DNA from: Paracoccaceae bacterium
Lineage (GTDB): Bacteria > Pseudomonadota > Alphaproteobacteria > Rhodobacterales > Rhodobacteraceae
DNA: 64,000 bases
Reading direction: 5' to 3'
NCBI GenBank assembly: GCA_024742695.1
Contig: JANSXY010000013.1
Coordinates: 1 to 64,000, forward strand
Below are positions 43,404 through 52,846 of this stretch, one piece after another; the stretch's first letter is position 1; every line of letters begins with the position of its first letter. A program made the translations under genes and the position numbers. The notes under the pieces are model-generated. The model saw only the letters and a program-made list of their open reading frames with translations, did not search any database and was not told the DNA's origin.

Positions 43404-43829
43404 ATGGAACCGAGCCCCCCTATCGAGGATCTGAAGGCCGAGGCGCGCCGGCTGCGCAAGGCGCTGGCGGCGGAGGGCGTGGTGATCGGCCATTCCGCCG
43501 CGCTTGACCGCGTGGCGAGGGCGCATGGCCATCGCGACTGGAACACCGCGCATGCCGTGGCGGCCAAGGTGCCGACGCTGCCGGTCAGGGTGGGCGCGCG
43601 GGTAAGCGGGGCCTACCTCGGCCAGCCGTTCCGCGCCGAGGTGCTGGGGCTGACGGTGCTGGGCCGGAACCGGTTCCGGATCACGCTCGACTTCGACGAG
43701 GCGGTGGATGTGGTGGTCTTCGACAGCTTCTCCAACCTGCGCAAGCGGGTGGTGAAGGTGATCGACGCCCGGGGCGAAAGCCCCGATCGCACCTCGGACG
43801 GGCGGCCGCACCTGCGGATCGCGCGCTGA
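43404..43829 (+). CDS. Glyoxalase-superfamily-named small protein
   Basis: 141 residues. The N-terminal part, IEDLKAEARRLRKALAAEGVVIGHSAALDRVARAHGHRDWNTAHA, matches a group widely labelled glyoxalase superfamily protein, although no VOC metal site is visible here. The C-terminal half is a beta-rich domain (RVSGAYLGQPFRAEVLGLTVLG). Function unknown. It is convergent with ilvE and ends at a strong bidirectional hairpin. The 196 bases upstream contain no other gene. Confidence 0.7.
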   Translation: MEPSPPIEDLKAEARRLRKALAAEGVVIGHSAALDRVARAHGHRDWNTAHAVAAKVPTLPVRVGARVSGAYLGQPFRAEVLGLTVLGRNRFRITLDFDEAVDVVVFDSFSNLRKRVVKVIDARGESPDRTSDGRPHLRIAR

Positions 43830-43835
43830 GGTCGT

Positions 43836-43862
43836 GCGGGGCGCCCCCTGCGGGCGCCCCGC
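43836..43862. terminator. Bidirectional 11-bp hairpin between convergent genes
   Basis: GCGGGGCGCCC (43836-43846) pairs perfectly with GGGCGCCCCGC (43852-43862) around a five-base loop. It lies between the stop codons at 43829 (plus) and 43869 (minus), so it can serve both transcripts. Confidence 0.75.
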
Positions 43863-43868
43863 CGGGTC

Positions 43869-44735
43869 TCACGCCCGCACGAGGCGTTCGTACTCGGTGG
43901 CGACGCGGCGGGTCAGCTCGCCGACCTCGAAGCTGTAGTCGCCGATCTGGCCCACCGGCGTGACCTCGGCCGCGGTGCCGGTCAGCCAGCACTGTTCGAA
44001 GCTCTCCAGTTCCGCGGGCAGGATGTGGCGTTCGTGCACCTTGATCTGCATGTCGCGCAGCATGCCGATCACGGTCTGGCGGGTCAGGCCGTTGAGGAAG
44101 CAGTCCGCCAGCGGGGTATGCACCTCGCCATCCTTGACGAAGAAGATGTTGGCGCCCGTCGCTTCGGCCACGTAGCCCCGGTAATCGAACATCATCGCGT
44201 CGGAACAGCCCTTGGCCTCGGCGGCGTGCTTGGCCATCGTGCAGATCATGTAAAGCCCGGCGGCCTTGGCCTGGCTGGGCGCGGTTTCGGGCGAGGGGCG
44301 TTTCCATTTCGCGATGTCGAGCTTCGCGCCCTTCATCTTGGCGTCACCGTAGTAGCTGCCCCATTCCCAGGCGGCGACGGCCAGCCGCACCGGGTTGCGC
44401 CGCGCCGCCACGCCCATGTCTTCGCCCGCGCCGCGCCAGGCGAAGGCGCGGACATAGGCCTCGGTCAGGCCGTTGGCGGCCAGCACCTCGGCCTTGGCCG
44501 CCTCGATCTGGTCGACCGTCCACGGGATCGGCATGTCCAGCAGTTCGCCGGATTTCAGCAGCCGTTCGGAATGTTCCCGGCTCTTGAAGATCCGGCCACC
44601 GTAGCAGCGTTCGCCCTCGAAGACCGACGAGGCATAATGCAGCGCATGGGTCAGGACATGGACCTGCGCGTCGCGCCAGTCCAGCAGCGAACCATCCATC
44701 CAGATCTTGCCATCGCGATCGTCATAGGCAGCCAT
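43869..44735 (-). CDS. ilvE: Branched-chain amino acid aminotransferase
   Basis: PLP-dependent class IV transaminase for Leu, Ile and Val synthesis and breakdown. ATG 44735 is supported by GAGGAGGAAGA immediately upstream; the frame is open 25 codons further without RBS. The 288-residue protein has the substrate motif HALHYASSVFEGERCY, the PLP Lys in PSQAKAAGLY, and the cofactor signature DYRGYVAEATGANIFFV. It is divergent from the petP-like regulator gene; the shared 160-base region is AT-enriched. Confidence 0.94.
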   Translation of the reverse strand: MAAYDDRDGKIWMDGSLLDWRDAQVHVLTHALHYASSVFEGERCYGGRIFKSREHSERLLKSGELLDMPIPWTVDQIEAAKAEVLAANGLTEAYVRAFAWRGAGEDMGVAARRNPVRLAVAAWEWGSYYGDAKMKGAKLDIAKWKRPSPETAPSQAKAAGLYMICTMAKHAAEAKGCSDAMMFDYRGYVAEATGANIFFVKDGEVHTPLADCFLNGLTRQTVIGMLRDMQIKVHERHILPAELESFEQCWLTGTAAEVTPVGQIGDYSFEVGELTRRVATEYERLVRA

Positions 44736-44828
44736 TCTTCCTCCTCGCGGACCCGCCGCTTTGCACAAGTTGCGCGAATTAGGTCCAGAGCGGACATAAT
44801 GTTGCGTCAAATCTGCGGATCGCTAGCA

Positions 44829-44849
44829 GTTGAGTCTTGGAAAGTCAAC
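44829..44849. promoter_or_regulatory. Imperfect palindrome, candidate MarR-family operator
   Basis: The 21-base stretch from GTTGA (44829-44833) to TCAAC (44845-44849) matches its reverse complement at 14 positions. It lies 47 bases upstream of the MarR-family gene, within the ilvE/petP-like divergent promoter region. Autoregulation is inferred from position only. Confidence 0.25.
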
Positions 44850-44895
44850 AAGGCTGACATAAAGTCGCGAAATCCGTTGCGGCGGGAGGAGAACG

Positions 44896-45405
44896 ATGGC
44901 GGAAGGTTCCGGTGCCGGCGGGCCGGGCAGCGAGGCGTTGCTGTTCCTGACCGACGATCAGCTCAGGAAGGGGATCGAGGCGATGTTCTTCGCCTATCGC
45001 GCCTTCACCGCCGATCCCGACCGGATTCTCGACGATCACGCCTATGGCCGCGCGCATCACCGGGCGATCCATTTCATCAACCGCCAGCCGGGGCTGACGG
45101 TGAACACGCTTCTGTCCGTTCTGGGTGTCACCAAGCAATCGCTGAACCGGGTGTTGCGCACGCTGATCGAGGACGGGCTGGTGGAAAGCCGCGTCGGCCG
45201 GCAGGACAAGCGCGAGCGGCACCTGTTCCTGACCGCGAAGGGCGCCGATCTGGAACGCGCGCTGTCGGATGCGCAGCGGGCGCGGATGCGGGCGGCCTAC
45301 CGGGCGGCGGGGCCGGCCGCGGTTGCGGGGTTCCGGCAGGTGCTGGAGGCGATGATGGATCCCGATCTCAGGCGGCATTACCTTGCGCTGAAGGAGGGCG
45401 GCTGA
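44896..45405 (+). CDS. petP: MarR-family regulator, PetP-like
   Basis: DNA-binding regulator of 169 residues with a MarR winged helix (residues about 55-125: LTVNTLLSVLGVTKQSLNRVLRTLIEDGLVESRVGRQDKRERHLFLT). It is coupled by a one-base overlap to an OmpR-family response regulator. In Rhodobacter capsulatus a MarR-like petP is paired with petR near the cytochrome bc1 genes and both are needed for growth. The same pairing here supports the name, but bc1 genes are absent from this window. Confidence 0.78.
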   Translation: MAEGSGAGGPGSEALLFLTDDQLRKGIEAMFFAYRAFTADPDRILDDHAYGRAHHRAIHFINRQPGLTVNTLLSVLGVTKQSLNRVLRTLIEDGLVESRVGRQDKRERHLFLTAKGADLERALSDAQRARMRAAYRAAGPAAVAGFRQVLEAMMDPDLRRHYLALKEGG

Positions 45406-46118
45406 TGGCCGCGGACGTGAACGACCTGCACCTTCTGATCGTCGACGACGACGAGCGGATCCGCGGCCTGTTGCAGAAGTTCCTTGCCCGAAACGGGTTC
45501 TGGGTGAGCGCGGCGCGGGACGCGGCGCATGCCCGGCGGCTCTTGTCGGGGCTGGATTTCGACCTGATCGTGCTGGACGTGATGATGCCCGGCGAGGACG
45601 GGATCAGCTTCGCGCGGTCGCTGCGCGCCGAACGCGCCACGCCGATCCTGCTGCTGACCGCGAAGGGCGAAACCTCGGACCGGATCGCGGGGCTGGAGGC
45701 GGGGGCGGATGACTACCTGTCCAAGCCGTTCGAGCCCAAGGAGCTTCTGCTGCGGATCAACGCGATCCTGCGCCGCGCGCCGCCCGCACCCCCGGCCGAG
45801 GCGCCCCCGAAGGTCATCACCCTTGGCCCGGTACGCTACGACCTGGAGCGCGGCGAGATGTGGCGCGGCGACGATCTCGTCCGGCTGACCGCGACCGAGG
45901 CGCAGCTGATGCGGATCTTCTCGGCCCGGCCCGGCGCGCCGATCAGCCGCGGCGAACTCGTCGAGGAGCTGGGCCGCGACAAGGCCGGCGAGGCGCCGCA
46001 GGATCGCGCGGTGGACGTGCAGATCACCCGGCTCAGGCGCAAGATCGAGGATGACCCGCGCCAGCCGCGGTATTTGCAGACGGTGCGCGGCTCGGGCTAC
46101 ATGCTGGCGCCGGACTGA
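45405..46118 (+). CDS. petR: OmpR-family response regulator, PetR-like
   Basis: 237 residues. The receiver domain has the acidic pocket IVDDDERIR, phosphoacceptor D58 (LIVLDVMMPGEDG) and the Lys in LSKPFEPKELL. After a Pro/Ala-rich linker a winged-helix Trans_reg_C domain follows (RLTATEAQLMRIFSARPGAPISRGELVEEL, RAVDVQITRLRRKIEDDP). ATG 45405 overlaps the petP stop. No sensor kinase gene is adjacent, so the cognate kinase is encoded elsewhere or the MarR partner has replaced part of the input. Confidence 0.85.
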   Translation: MAADVNDLHLLIVDDDERIRGLLQKFLARNGFWVSAARDAAHARRLLSGLDFDLIVLDVMMPGEDGISFARSLRAERATPILLLTAKGETSDRIAGLEAGADDYLSKPFEPKELLLRINAILRRAPPAPPAEAPPKVITLGPVRYDLERGEMWRGDDLVRLTATEAQLMRIFSARPGAPISRGELVEELGRDKAGEAPQDRAVDVQITRLRRKIEDDPRQPRYLQTVRGSGYMLAPD

Positions 46119-46140
46119 GGCCGAGACGAAGGGGAAGACC

Positions 46141-47073
46141 TTGGCGACCATCCTGATCACCCATCCCACCGCGGCGGGCCACCTGACGCCGCCCGGCCAT
46201 CCCGAACAGGTCGCCCGGATCGAGGCGATCTGGCAGGCGCTGGAAGCGCCGGAGTTCGCCGCGCTGGACCGGCGCGAGGCGCCGGTGGCCGACGAGGCCG
46301 ACATCCTGCGCTGCCATCCCGAAAGCCTGCTGCGACGCTATCGCGCCGAAGCGCCGACCGAGGGCTTCCAGCCGCTCGATCCCGATACCTGGATGTCGCC
46401 CGGAACGCTCGACGCCGCGTTCCGTGCCGCCGGCGGGGCCTGCGCCGCGGTCGACGCGGTGCTGGCGGGCGAGGCGACGAACGCCTTCGTCGCGATGCGC
46501 CCGCCCGGCCACCATGCCGAGACCGGGACGCCGATGGGCTTTTGCCTGTTCGGGTCCGTCGCGATCGCGGCCAAGCGCGCGCTGGACCATCACGGGCTTT
46601 CGCGCGTCGCGGTGCTGGATTTCGACGTGCATCACGGCAACGGCACGCAGGATCTGCTTTGGAACGAGGCGCGCGCGTTCTTCGCCTCGTCGCACCAGTG
46701 GCCGCTTTATCCCGGCACCGGTCGGCCCGGCGAACGCGGCGCGCATGGCCAGATCATGAACGTGACGCTGGCGCCGGCGACGGGCGGCGCGGAAATGCGC
46801 GCGGCCTGGGAGGACATTCTTGCCGCCGCGCTGGATTTCCGGCCGGAACTCGTGCTGGTTTCCGCCGGGTTCGACGCGCATCGCGACGATCCGCTGGCCG
46901 GGCTGACCTGGGAGACGGAGGATTTCGCCTGGATCACCCATGCGATCTGCGACCTGGCCGAGGATGCCTGCGAGGGCCGGGTGGTCTCGGCGCTGGAGGG
47001 CGGGTATGATCTGCCGGCATTGGCCGCCTCCGTCGCGGCCCACGTCGGTGTATTGATGGAGCGGGGCGCGTGA
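46141..47073 (+). CDS. Histone-deacetylase-family hydrolase
   Basis: Zn-dependent amidohydrolase of the arginase/deacetylase fold; likely substrates are acetylated polyamines or acetoin-type compounds, not known here. TTG 46141 behind AAGGGGAAG is taken as start (ATILITHP...), 310 residues. Catalytic motifs are intact: RPPGHHAE (tandem His), DFDVHHGNGTQD (zinc ligands) and SAGFDAHRDDPL; the late GGYDLPAL is also present. It lies 14 bases before xseB in the same direction, suggesting co-transcription with xseB-ispA-dxs. Confidence 0.88.
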   Translation: MATILITHPTAAGHLTPPGHPEQVARIEAIWQALEAPEFAALDRREAPVADEADILRCHPESLLRRYRAEAPTEGFQPLDPDTWMSPGTLDAAFRAAGGACAAVDAVLAGEATNAFVAMRPPGHHAETGTPMGFCLFGSVAIAAKRALDHHGLSRVAVLDFDVHHGNGTQDLLWNEARAFFASSHQWPLYPGTGRPGERGAHGQIMNVTLAPATGGAEMRAAWEDILAAALDFRPELVLVSAGFDAHRDDPLAGLTWETEDFAWITHAICDLAEDACEGRVVSALEGGYDLPALAASVAAHVGVLMERGA

Positions 47074-47086
47074 GGGAACGGGACGC

Positions 47087-47320
47087 ATGAGCGAATTGGC
47101 GACGATGTCATTCGAAGAGGCGATGGCGGAGCTTGAACGCGTCGTCGGTCAGCTCGAACGCGGCGATGTTCCGCTGGAGGAATCGATCACGCTTTACGAA
47201 CGCGGCGCGCAGCTTCGGGCGCATTGCGAGGCCAAGCTCAAGGCCGCCGAGGAGCGGGTGGAAAAGATCACCCGCGGTGCCGACGGCACACCCGGCACGG
47301 AACCCGTCGAAGGCCTGTGA
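47087..47320 (+). CDS. xseB: Exodeoxyribonuclease VII small subunit
   Basis: Small subunit of the single-strand exonuclease VII. The 77-residue protein matches the family pattern: MSFEEAMAELERVVGQLERGDVPLEESITLYERG, then HCEAKLKAAEERVEKI. It overlaps ispA by one base (TGATG). The xseB-ispA-dxs order is widely conserved. xseA is not in the window. Confidence 0.95.
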   Translation: MSELATMSFEEAMAELERVVGQLERGDVPLEESITLYERGAQLRAHCEAKLKAAEERVEKITRGADGTPGTEPVEGL

Positions 47321-48186
47321 TGTTCGCCGCCCGTCTCGCCGAGGTGCAGGACGCGGTGCAGGCGGCGCTGGACGCCGCGATCGGCGCGCTGCCGCCGGGC
47401 CAGCCGGCCGAGGCGATGGCCTATGCCGCGCAGGGCGGCAAGCGGCTGAGGGCCTTCCTGGTGCTGGAAGGCGCGCGGCTGCACGGGCTGCCGGACGACC
47501 GGGCGATGCCGGCCGCGGCGGCGGTCGAGGCGCTGCATGCCTATTCGCTGGTCCATGACGATCTGCCCTGCATGGATGACGACGATCTGCGCCGCGGCCT
47601 GCCGACCGTGCATCGGCGTTGGGACGAGGCCACCGCGGTTCTGGCCGGCGACGCGTTGCAGACGCTGGCCTTCGAACTCTGTTGCGATCCGGCGCTTGGC
47701 CCGGCGGAACGCCGCGTGGACCTCGCCGCCGCCCTCGCCCGTGCCTCGGGCGCGGCGGGGATGGTGCGGGGCCAGGCGCTCGACATCGCGGCGGAAACCG
47801 CCGCGCGGCCGCTGACGCTGGACGAGATCGTGGAGTTGCAGGCCGGCAAGACCGGCGCGCTGATCGGTTTCGCGGCCGAGGCCGGCGCGATCCTTGCCGG
47901 GGCCGACCGCGGGCCGCTGGCGCGCTATGCCCGCGCGCTGGGCCTGGCCTTCCAGATCGCCGATGACATCCTCGACGTCGCTGGCGACGCGGGCAAGGCC
48001 GGCAAACGGCTGGGCAAGGATGCCGAGGCCGGCAAGGCGACCTTCGTCTCGCTGCTGGGTCTTGAAGGGGCGCGGGCACGAGCGGCGGCGCTTGCCGACG
48101 AGGCCTGCGACGCGCTGGGCCCCTACGGCGACGCGGCGGCCTGCTTGCGGCAGGCGGCGCGCTTCGTTATCTCGCGCGAAGCCTGA
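47320..48186 (+). CDS. ispA: Farnesyl diphosphate synthase (polyprenyl synthetase)
   Basis: Condenses IPP with DMAPP and GPP to farnesyl diphosphate for quinones, carotenoids, hopanoids and undecaprenol. The 288-residue protein has the first Asp-rich motif [10 protein letters not shown] (80-89), [13 protein letters not shown], a second motif [13 protein letters not shown], and the [15 protein letters not shown] signature of short-chain synthases. ATG 47320 overlaps xseB. Chain-length specificity (C15) is inferred from similarity to IspA. Confidence 0.93.
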   Translation: MFAARLAEVQDAVQAALDAAIGALPPGQPAEAMAYAAQGGKRLRAFLVLEGARLHGLPDDRAMPAAAAVEALHAYSLVHDDLPCMDDDDLRRGLPTVHRRWDEATAVLAGDALQTLAFELCCDPALGPAERRVDLAAALARASGAAGMVRGQALDIAAETAARPLTLDEIVELQAGKTGALIGFAAEAGAILAGADRGPLARYARALGLAFQIADDILDVAGDAGKAGKRLGKDAEAGKATFVSLLGLEGARARAAALADEACDALGPYGDAAACLRQAARFVISREA

Positions 48187-48209
48187 ACCGCGGCCCGAGG
48201 GAGGCCCCG

Positions 48210-50126
48210 ATGAGCGACCGACCGATCACCCCGACGCTGGACCGGGTCCGCAGCCCCGCCGATCTCAAGGCGCTGAACGATCGCGAGCTGCGCCAGCTTG
48301 CCGACGAGCTGCGCGCCGAGACGATCAGCGCCGTTTCCGTCACCGGCGGTCATCTGGGCGCGGGGCTGGGCGTGGTGGAACTGACCGTCGCGCTGCATGC
48401 CGTCTTCGACGCGCCGGGCGACAAGATCATCTTCGACGTGGGCCACCAGTGCTATCCGCACAAGATCCTGACCGGGCGGCGCGACCGGATTCGCACGCTG
48501 CGGATGGAAGGCGGGCTGTCGGGCTTCACCAAGCGATCCGAAAGCCCCTACGACCCGTTCGGCGCGGCGCATTCCTCCACCTCGATCTCGGCCGCGCTGG
48601 GCTTTGCCGTGGCGCGCGACCTTGGCGAGCCGACGGGCGACGCGATCGCGGTGATCGGCGATGGCGCGATGAGCGCCGGAATGGCCTTCGAGGCGATGAA
48701 CCACGCCGGCCACATGGGCACCCGCATGATCGTGGTTCTGAACGACAACGAGATGTCGATCGCGCCGCCGGTGGGCGCGATGTCGGCCTATCTGTCGCGG
48801 CTTTACGCCGGCGCCCCGTTCCAGGATCTGAAGGCGGCGGCGAAGGGCGCCGTCAGCCTGTTGCCGCCGCCGTTCCAGGAGGGGGCGCGGCGGGCCAAGG
48901 AGATGCTCAAGGGCATGGCCGTCGGCGGCACCCTGTTCGAGGAGCTGGGCTTTTCCTATGTCGGCCCGATCGACGGGCACGATCTCGACCAGCTTCTGCC
49001 GCTGCTGCGCACCGTCAAGGCGCGTGCGACCGGGCCGATCCTGGTCCATGCGCTGACCAAGAAGGGCAAGGGCTACGCCCCCGCCGAACAGGCCGCCGAC
49101 CGCGGCCACGCGCGCGCGAAGTTCGACGTGGTGACGGGCGAGCAGAAGAAGGCGCCCTCGAACGCGCCGTCCTACACGCGGGTCTTCGCCGAAAGCCTCG
49201 TGGCCGAGGCCGAGCGCGACGAGAAGATCGTCGCGGTCACGGCGGCGATGCCCGACGGCACCGGGCTCGATCTGTTCGGCGCGCGGTTTCCGCGCCGGTG
49301 TTTCGACGTCGGCATCGCCGAACAGCACGCGGTCACTTTCTGCGCGGGGATGGCGGCGGGCGGGCTGAAGCCCTTCTGCGCGATCTACTCGACCTTCCTG
49401 CAGCGCGGCTACGACCAGGTGGTGCATGACGTGGCGATCCAGCGCCTGCCGGTGCGCTTCGCGATCGACCGGGCCGGGCTGGTGGGCGCCGACGGGGCGA
49501 CGCATGCGGGATCGTTCGACGTGGCCTACCTGGCGAACCTGCCCGGCTTCGTGGTGATGGCCGCGGCCGACGAGGCCGAGTTGCGCCACATGGTGGCGAC
49601 GGCGGCGGCGCATGACGATGGCCCCATCGCCTTCCGCTACCCGCGCGGCGAGGGCGTGGGGGTGGAGATGCCGGCCCGCGGCGTGCCGCTGGAGATCGGC
49701 AAGGGCCGGCTGATCGCGGAGGGATCGCGCGTCGCGATCCTGTCCTTCGGCACGCGCCTGACCGAGGTGATGGCGGCGCGCGAGGCGCTGGTCGCGCGCG
49801 GGATCAGCCCGACGGTGGCCGATGCCCGCTTCGCCAAGCCCCTGGATCGGGCGCTGATCCTGCGGCTGGCGGCGGACCACGAGGCGCTGATCACCATCGA
49901 GGAAGGCGCGGTGGGCGGCTTCGGCAGCCATGTCGCGCAGCTTCTGGCCGAAGAGGGCGTGTTCGACCGCGGGCTGAAGTTCCGGTCCATGGTACTGCCC
50001 GACATCTTCATCGACCAGGCCAGCCCGGCGGCGATGTATGCCGTGGCCGGCATGAACGCGCCCGAGATCGAGGTCAAGGTGCTGGAGGTTCTCGGCGTGG
50101 CGATGGTGGGCAGCCGCCGCGCCTGA
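48210..50126 (+). CDS. dxs: 1-deoxy-D-xylulose-5-phosphate synthase
   Basis: TPP enzyme catalysing the first step of the MEP isoprenoid pathway from pyruvate and glyceraldehyde-3-phosphate. The 638-residue protein shows [15 protein letters not shown], the TPP site [17 protein letters not shown] with NDNEMSI, and the DXS-specific [17 protein letters not shown] and [18 protein letters not shown]. It follows ispA by 23 bases and completes the operon. The 173 bases downstream contain no gene. Confidence 0.97.
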   Translation: MSDRPITPTLDRVRSPADLKALNDRELRQLADELRAETISAVSVTGGHLGAGLGVVELTVALHAVFDAPGDKIIFDVGHQCYPHKILTGRRDRIRTLRMEGGLSGFTKRSESPYDPFGAAHSSTSISAALGFAVARDLGEPTGDAIAVIGDGAMSAGMAFEAMNHAGHMGTRMIVVLNDNEMSIAPPVGAMSAYLSRLYAGAPFQDLKAAAKGAVSLLPPPFQEGARRAKEMLKGMAVGGTLFEELGFSYVGPIDGHDLDQLLPLLRTVKARATGPILVHALTKKGKGYAPAEQAADRGHARAKFDVVTGEQKKAPSNAPSYTRVFAESLVAEAERDEKIVAVTAAMPDGTGLDLFGARFPRRCFDVGIAEQHAVTFCAGMAAGGLKPFCAIYSTFLQRGYDQVVHDVAIQRLPVRFAIDRAGLVGADGATHAGSFDVAYLANLPGFVVMAAADEAELRHMVATAAAHDDGPIAFRYPRGEGVGVEMPARGVPLEIGKGRLIAEGSRVAILSFGTRLTEVMAAREALVARGISPTVADARFAKPLDRALILRLAADHEALITIEEGAVGGFGSHVAQLLAEEGVFDRGLKFRSMVLPDIFIDQASPAAMYAVAGMNAPEIEVKVLEVLGVAMVGSRRA

Positions 50127-50299
50127 TGCGCGCCGGGCGGCCGCTTCCGCGGGATCGGCGCGAAGACCCCGGCCGACGCGGCATCGGTGGACGGGGTCGC
50201 ATGACCGTCTTGCCGCCACGCGCGATCCGAATTGCGCTTCCCCGGCCGGGGGGTTCCGTGCCAGCATCCCGCCGCCGGCAGCGGATCGACGGGGGGAAG

Positions 50300-51634
50300 A
50301 TGTTGGACGGTCTTTCGGGCATCCGCCATGTGTCCTACTGGCTTGACGAGGCCGGGGCCGCCCCGCCGCCGCCCACCGGAGAGACCGGGCCCTTGCCGGC
50401 CAGCACCGATGTCGTGGTGATCGGCGCCGGCTACACCGGCCTTGCCGCCGCGCTGCACACCTGCCGGGGCGGCCGCGATACCCTCGTCCTGGACGCCGGG
50501 GAGCCGGGCTTCGGATGCTCCACCCGGAATGGCGGGCAGATCAGCACCAGCGTCAAGCCGTCGCTGGCCAGCCTCGCGGCCCGGTTCGGCCCCGATCGGG
50601 CGGGCGGCATCCGCGCCGAGGGCCGCGCCGCGCTGGACTGGATCGGCAACTTCGTCGCCGACGAGGGGATCGACTGCGATTTCCAGCGCTGCGGCCGGTT
50701 CCACGCGGCCCATACCCCGCGCCACTACGAGCAGCTGGCCCGCGACGCCGAGACGATGCGGCGCGAGGAAGGGATCGAAAGCTTCGTGGTGCGCGAGGCC
50801 GAGCAGCGCGCCGAACTGGGAACCGACAGCTACTTCGGCGGCGTGGTCTTTCCGCGCCATTGCGCGCTGCAACCGGCGAAGTATCACCGCGGGTTGCTGG
50901 ACCGGGCGCGCGGCGCCGGGGCGCGGGTGATCGGGCAGTGCCCGGCCATCGCGGTCGACGCCGCCGGCGGCGGGTTCGACGTGCGGACCCCGCGGGGTAC
51001 GGTGCGGGCGCGGGATGTGATCGTCGCGACCAACGGCTATACCACCGGCCTCGTTCCGTGGCTGCGGCGGCGGGTGATCCCGATCGGCAGCTACATCATC
51101 GTGACCGAGGAACTGCCACCGGCGCTTGTCGACCGGCTGTTCCCGACCGGGCGGATCGCCAGCGATACCTGCAAGGTGGTCTATTACTACCGGACCACCC
51201 CCGACAGGAGGCGGATCGCCTTCGGCGGCCGCGTCTCGGCCGGCGAGACCGATCCGGCGATCAGCGCGCCGCGCCTCTACGAGGCGATGTGCCGGGTGTT
51301 TCCCGATCTGCGCGACCACGGCATCACCCACGCCTGGAGCGGGACGGTCGCCTACAGTTTCGACGAACTGGCGCATACCGGCGTTCACGAGGGAATCCAC
51401 TACGCGCTCGGCTATTGCGGCTCGGGCGTTTCGATGGCCAGCTACCTGGGCATGCGCGCCGGGCAGAAGGTTCTGGGCCTGGCCGAGGGCCGCACGGCCT
51501 TCGACGATCTGCCGTTTCCGACCCGGCTGTTCTATTCCGGCAAGCCCTGGTTCCTGCCCGCCGCGGTCGCCTGGTACCGCTGGAAGGACGCGCGCCAGCA
51601 CCGCCATGCCCGGCGCCGGGCGCAGCCGGTATAA
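50300..51634 (+). CDS. FAD-dependent amine oxidoreductase (DAO family, gamma-glutamylputrescine oxidase-like)
   Basis: Probably oxidises a secondary or primary amine such as a polyamine conjugate or amino acid derivative. ATG 50300 behind GGGGGG gives 444 residues. The FAD motif is VVIGAGYTGLAAALHTCRGG, followed by PGFGCSTRNGGQIS and the late GYCGSGVSMASYLGMRAGQ, as in PuuB/OrdL-type DAO proteins. It is directly upstream of a polyamine-type ABC transporter, so transporter substrate and enzyme substrate probably coincide. Confidence 0.82.
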   Translation: MLDGLSGIRHVSYWLDEAGAAPPPPTGETGPLPASTDVVVIGAGYTGLAAALHTCRGGRDTLVLDAGEPGFGCSTRNGGQISTSVKPSLASLAARFGPDRAGGIRAEGRAALDWIGNFVADEGIDCDFQRCGRFHAAHTPRHYEQLARDAETMRREEGIESFVVREAEQRAELGTDSYFGGVVFPRHCALQPAKYHRGLLDRARGAGARVIGQCPAIAVDAAGGGFDVRTPRGTVRARDVIVATNGYTTGLVPWLRRRVIPIGSYIIVTEELPPALVDRLFPTGRIASDTCKVVYYYRTTPDRRRIAFGGRVSAGETDPAISAPRLYEAMCRVFPDLRDHGITHAWSGTVAYSFDELAHTGVHEGIHYALGYCGSGVSMASYLGMRAGQKVLGLAEGRTAFDDLPFPTRLFYSGKPWFLPAAVAWYRWKDARQHRHARRRAQPV

Positions 51635-51654
51635 GGCCCGCGAAAGCAGGTTTT

Positions 51655-51670
51655 AGAAATCGAAATTTCT
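51655..51670. promoter_or_regulatory. AT-rich inverted repeat before the transporter genes
   Basis: AGAAAT (51655-51660) and ATTTCT (51665-51670) flank CGAA in a TTTTAGAAAT...TTTCTTAATG context, 20 bases after the oxidoreductase stop. It may be an operator for the LysR protein at 55821, a weak terminator or part of a promoter for the binding-protein gene. Confidence 0.35.
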
Positions 51671-51782
51671 TAATGCCCGGCGGCAGGGCCACTATCGGCG
51701 CCAGCCGTGTTTCTCCGGGCCCGAAGCCTTCAACAACAAAACCCGCGTGGCCGGCCTCATGACAAAAAAGGGAGGATCCGTT

Positions 51783-52823
51783 TTGAAGACCACCACCATT
51801 CTGACCCTGATGAGCACGGTTGCCGCCGCGCAGGCCTTCGCGGCCGACCAGACCGTGACGATCGCCTCCTGGGGCGGTTCCTACCAGGAAGCGCAAAGCA
51901 AGGCGCTGTTCGAGCCGGCCGCGGCGACGACGGGCATCGAGGTGAAGCAGGAAACCTACGGCGGCATGTCGGACGTGCGGCTGCAGGTGTCTTCCGGCCA
52001 GGTCACGCTGGATATCGTGGCCAGCGGTTCGGGATCCGCCGCCCGCGCGGCGGCCGAAGGGCTGCTGGAGCCGCTGGACTACGGCGTGATCGACGTGTCG
52101 ACCTTCTACCCGGGGCTTTACACCGACCATTGCGTGGGCGGCGACGTGTTCTCGACCGTCTATGCCTGGAACACCGATACCTATGGCGAGAACGGGCCGC
52201 AAAGCTGGGCCGACTTCTTCGATGTCGAGAAGTTCCCCGGCAGCCGCGCCTATCGCGGCACGGTCGCCGGCGCGCTCGAGGGGGCGCTGATGGCCGATGG
52301 CGTGCCGATGGAGGAGGTCTATTCGGTGCTCGATTCCGAGGAGGGGATCGAGCGCGCGATCGACAAGATCCGCGAACTCAAGCCGCATATCTCCGTGTTC
52401 TGGACGTCGGGCGCGCAGCACGCCCAGCTGATGAAGGATGGCGAGGTCGACATGACGACCGGCTGGAACGGGCGGTTCGACAACGCCGCGGCCGATGGCG
52501 CCAAGGTCGCCTACAGCTTCAACCAGGCCCTGCTGGACTACGACTGCTTCGCGATCCCGAAGGGCGCGCCGAACAAGGATACGGCGATGGCCTTCCTCGC
52601 CGAGATCTCGAAGCCCGAGTACCAGGACGATCTGCCCAAGTACATCACCTACGGCCCGACCAACAAGGCCGCCTACGACACCGGCGAGATCACCGCCGAG
52701 GTCGCGGCGGGGCTGCCGTCCTCGCCGGCCAATGCCGCGCTGCAACTGCCGGTCTCGCTGGAGTGGTACGCCAAGTGGGAAACCATCGCCGCCGAGATGT
52801 ACCAGGAGATGCTGACCGAGTAA
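51783..52823 (+). CDS. Periplasmic substrate-binding protein of a polyamine/opine-type ABC transporter
   Basis: Captures the transported solute in the periplasm. TTG 51783 is chosen because GGAGG sits seven bases upstream and it begins the signal peptide directly; an ATG at 51759 lacks an RBS. The signal peptide ends AQAFAA about residue 21. The mature protein starts DQTVTIASWGGSYQEAQ, the PotD/PotF-like family hallmark, with the hinge-region VYAWNTDTYGE, WADFFDVEKFPG. Length 346 residues fits. A perfect terminator-like hairpin follows before the ATPase gene. Confidence 0.87.
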   Translation: MKTTTILTLMSTVAAAQAFAADQTVTIASWGGSYQEAQSKALFEPAAATTGIEVKQETYGGMSDVRLQVSSGQVTLDIVASGSGSAARAAAEGLLEPLDYGVIDVSTFYPGLYTDHCVGGDVFSTVYAWNTDTYGENGPQSWADFFDVEKFPGSRAYRGTVAGALEGALMADGVPMEEVYSVLDSEEGIERAIDKIRELKPHISVFWTSGAQHAQLMKDGEVDMTTGWNGRFDNAAADGAKVAYSFNQALLDYDCFAIPKGAPNKDTAMAFLAEISKPEYQDDLPKYITYGPTNKAAYDTGEITAEVAAGLPSSPANAALQLPVSLEWYAKWETIAAEMYQEMLTE

Positions 52824-52846
52824 CCTGAACCACGGCGCACGGCACA

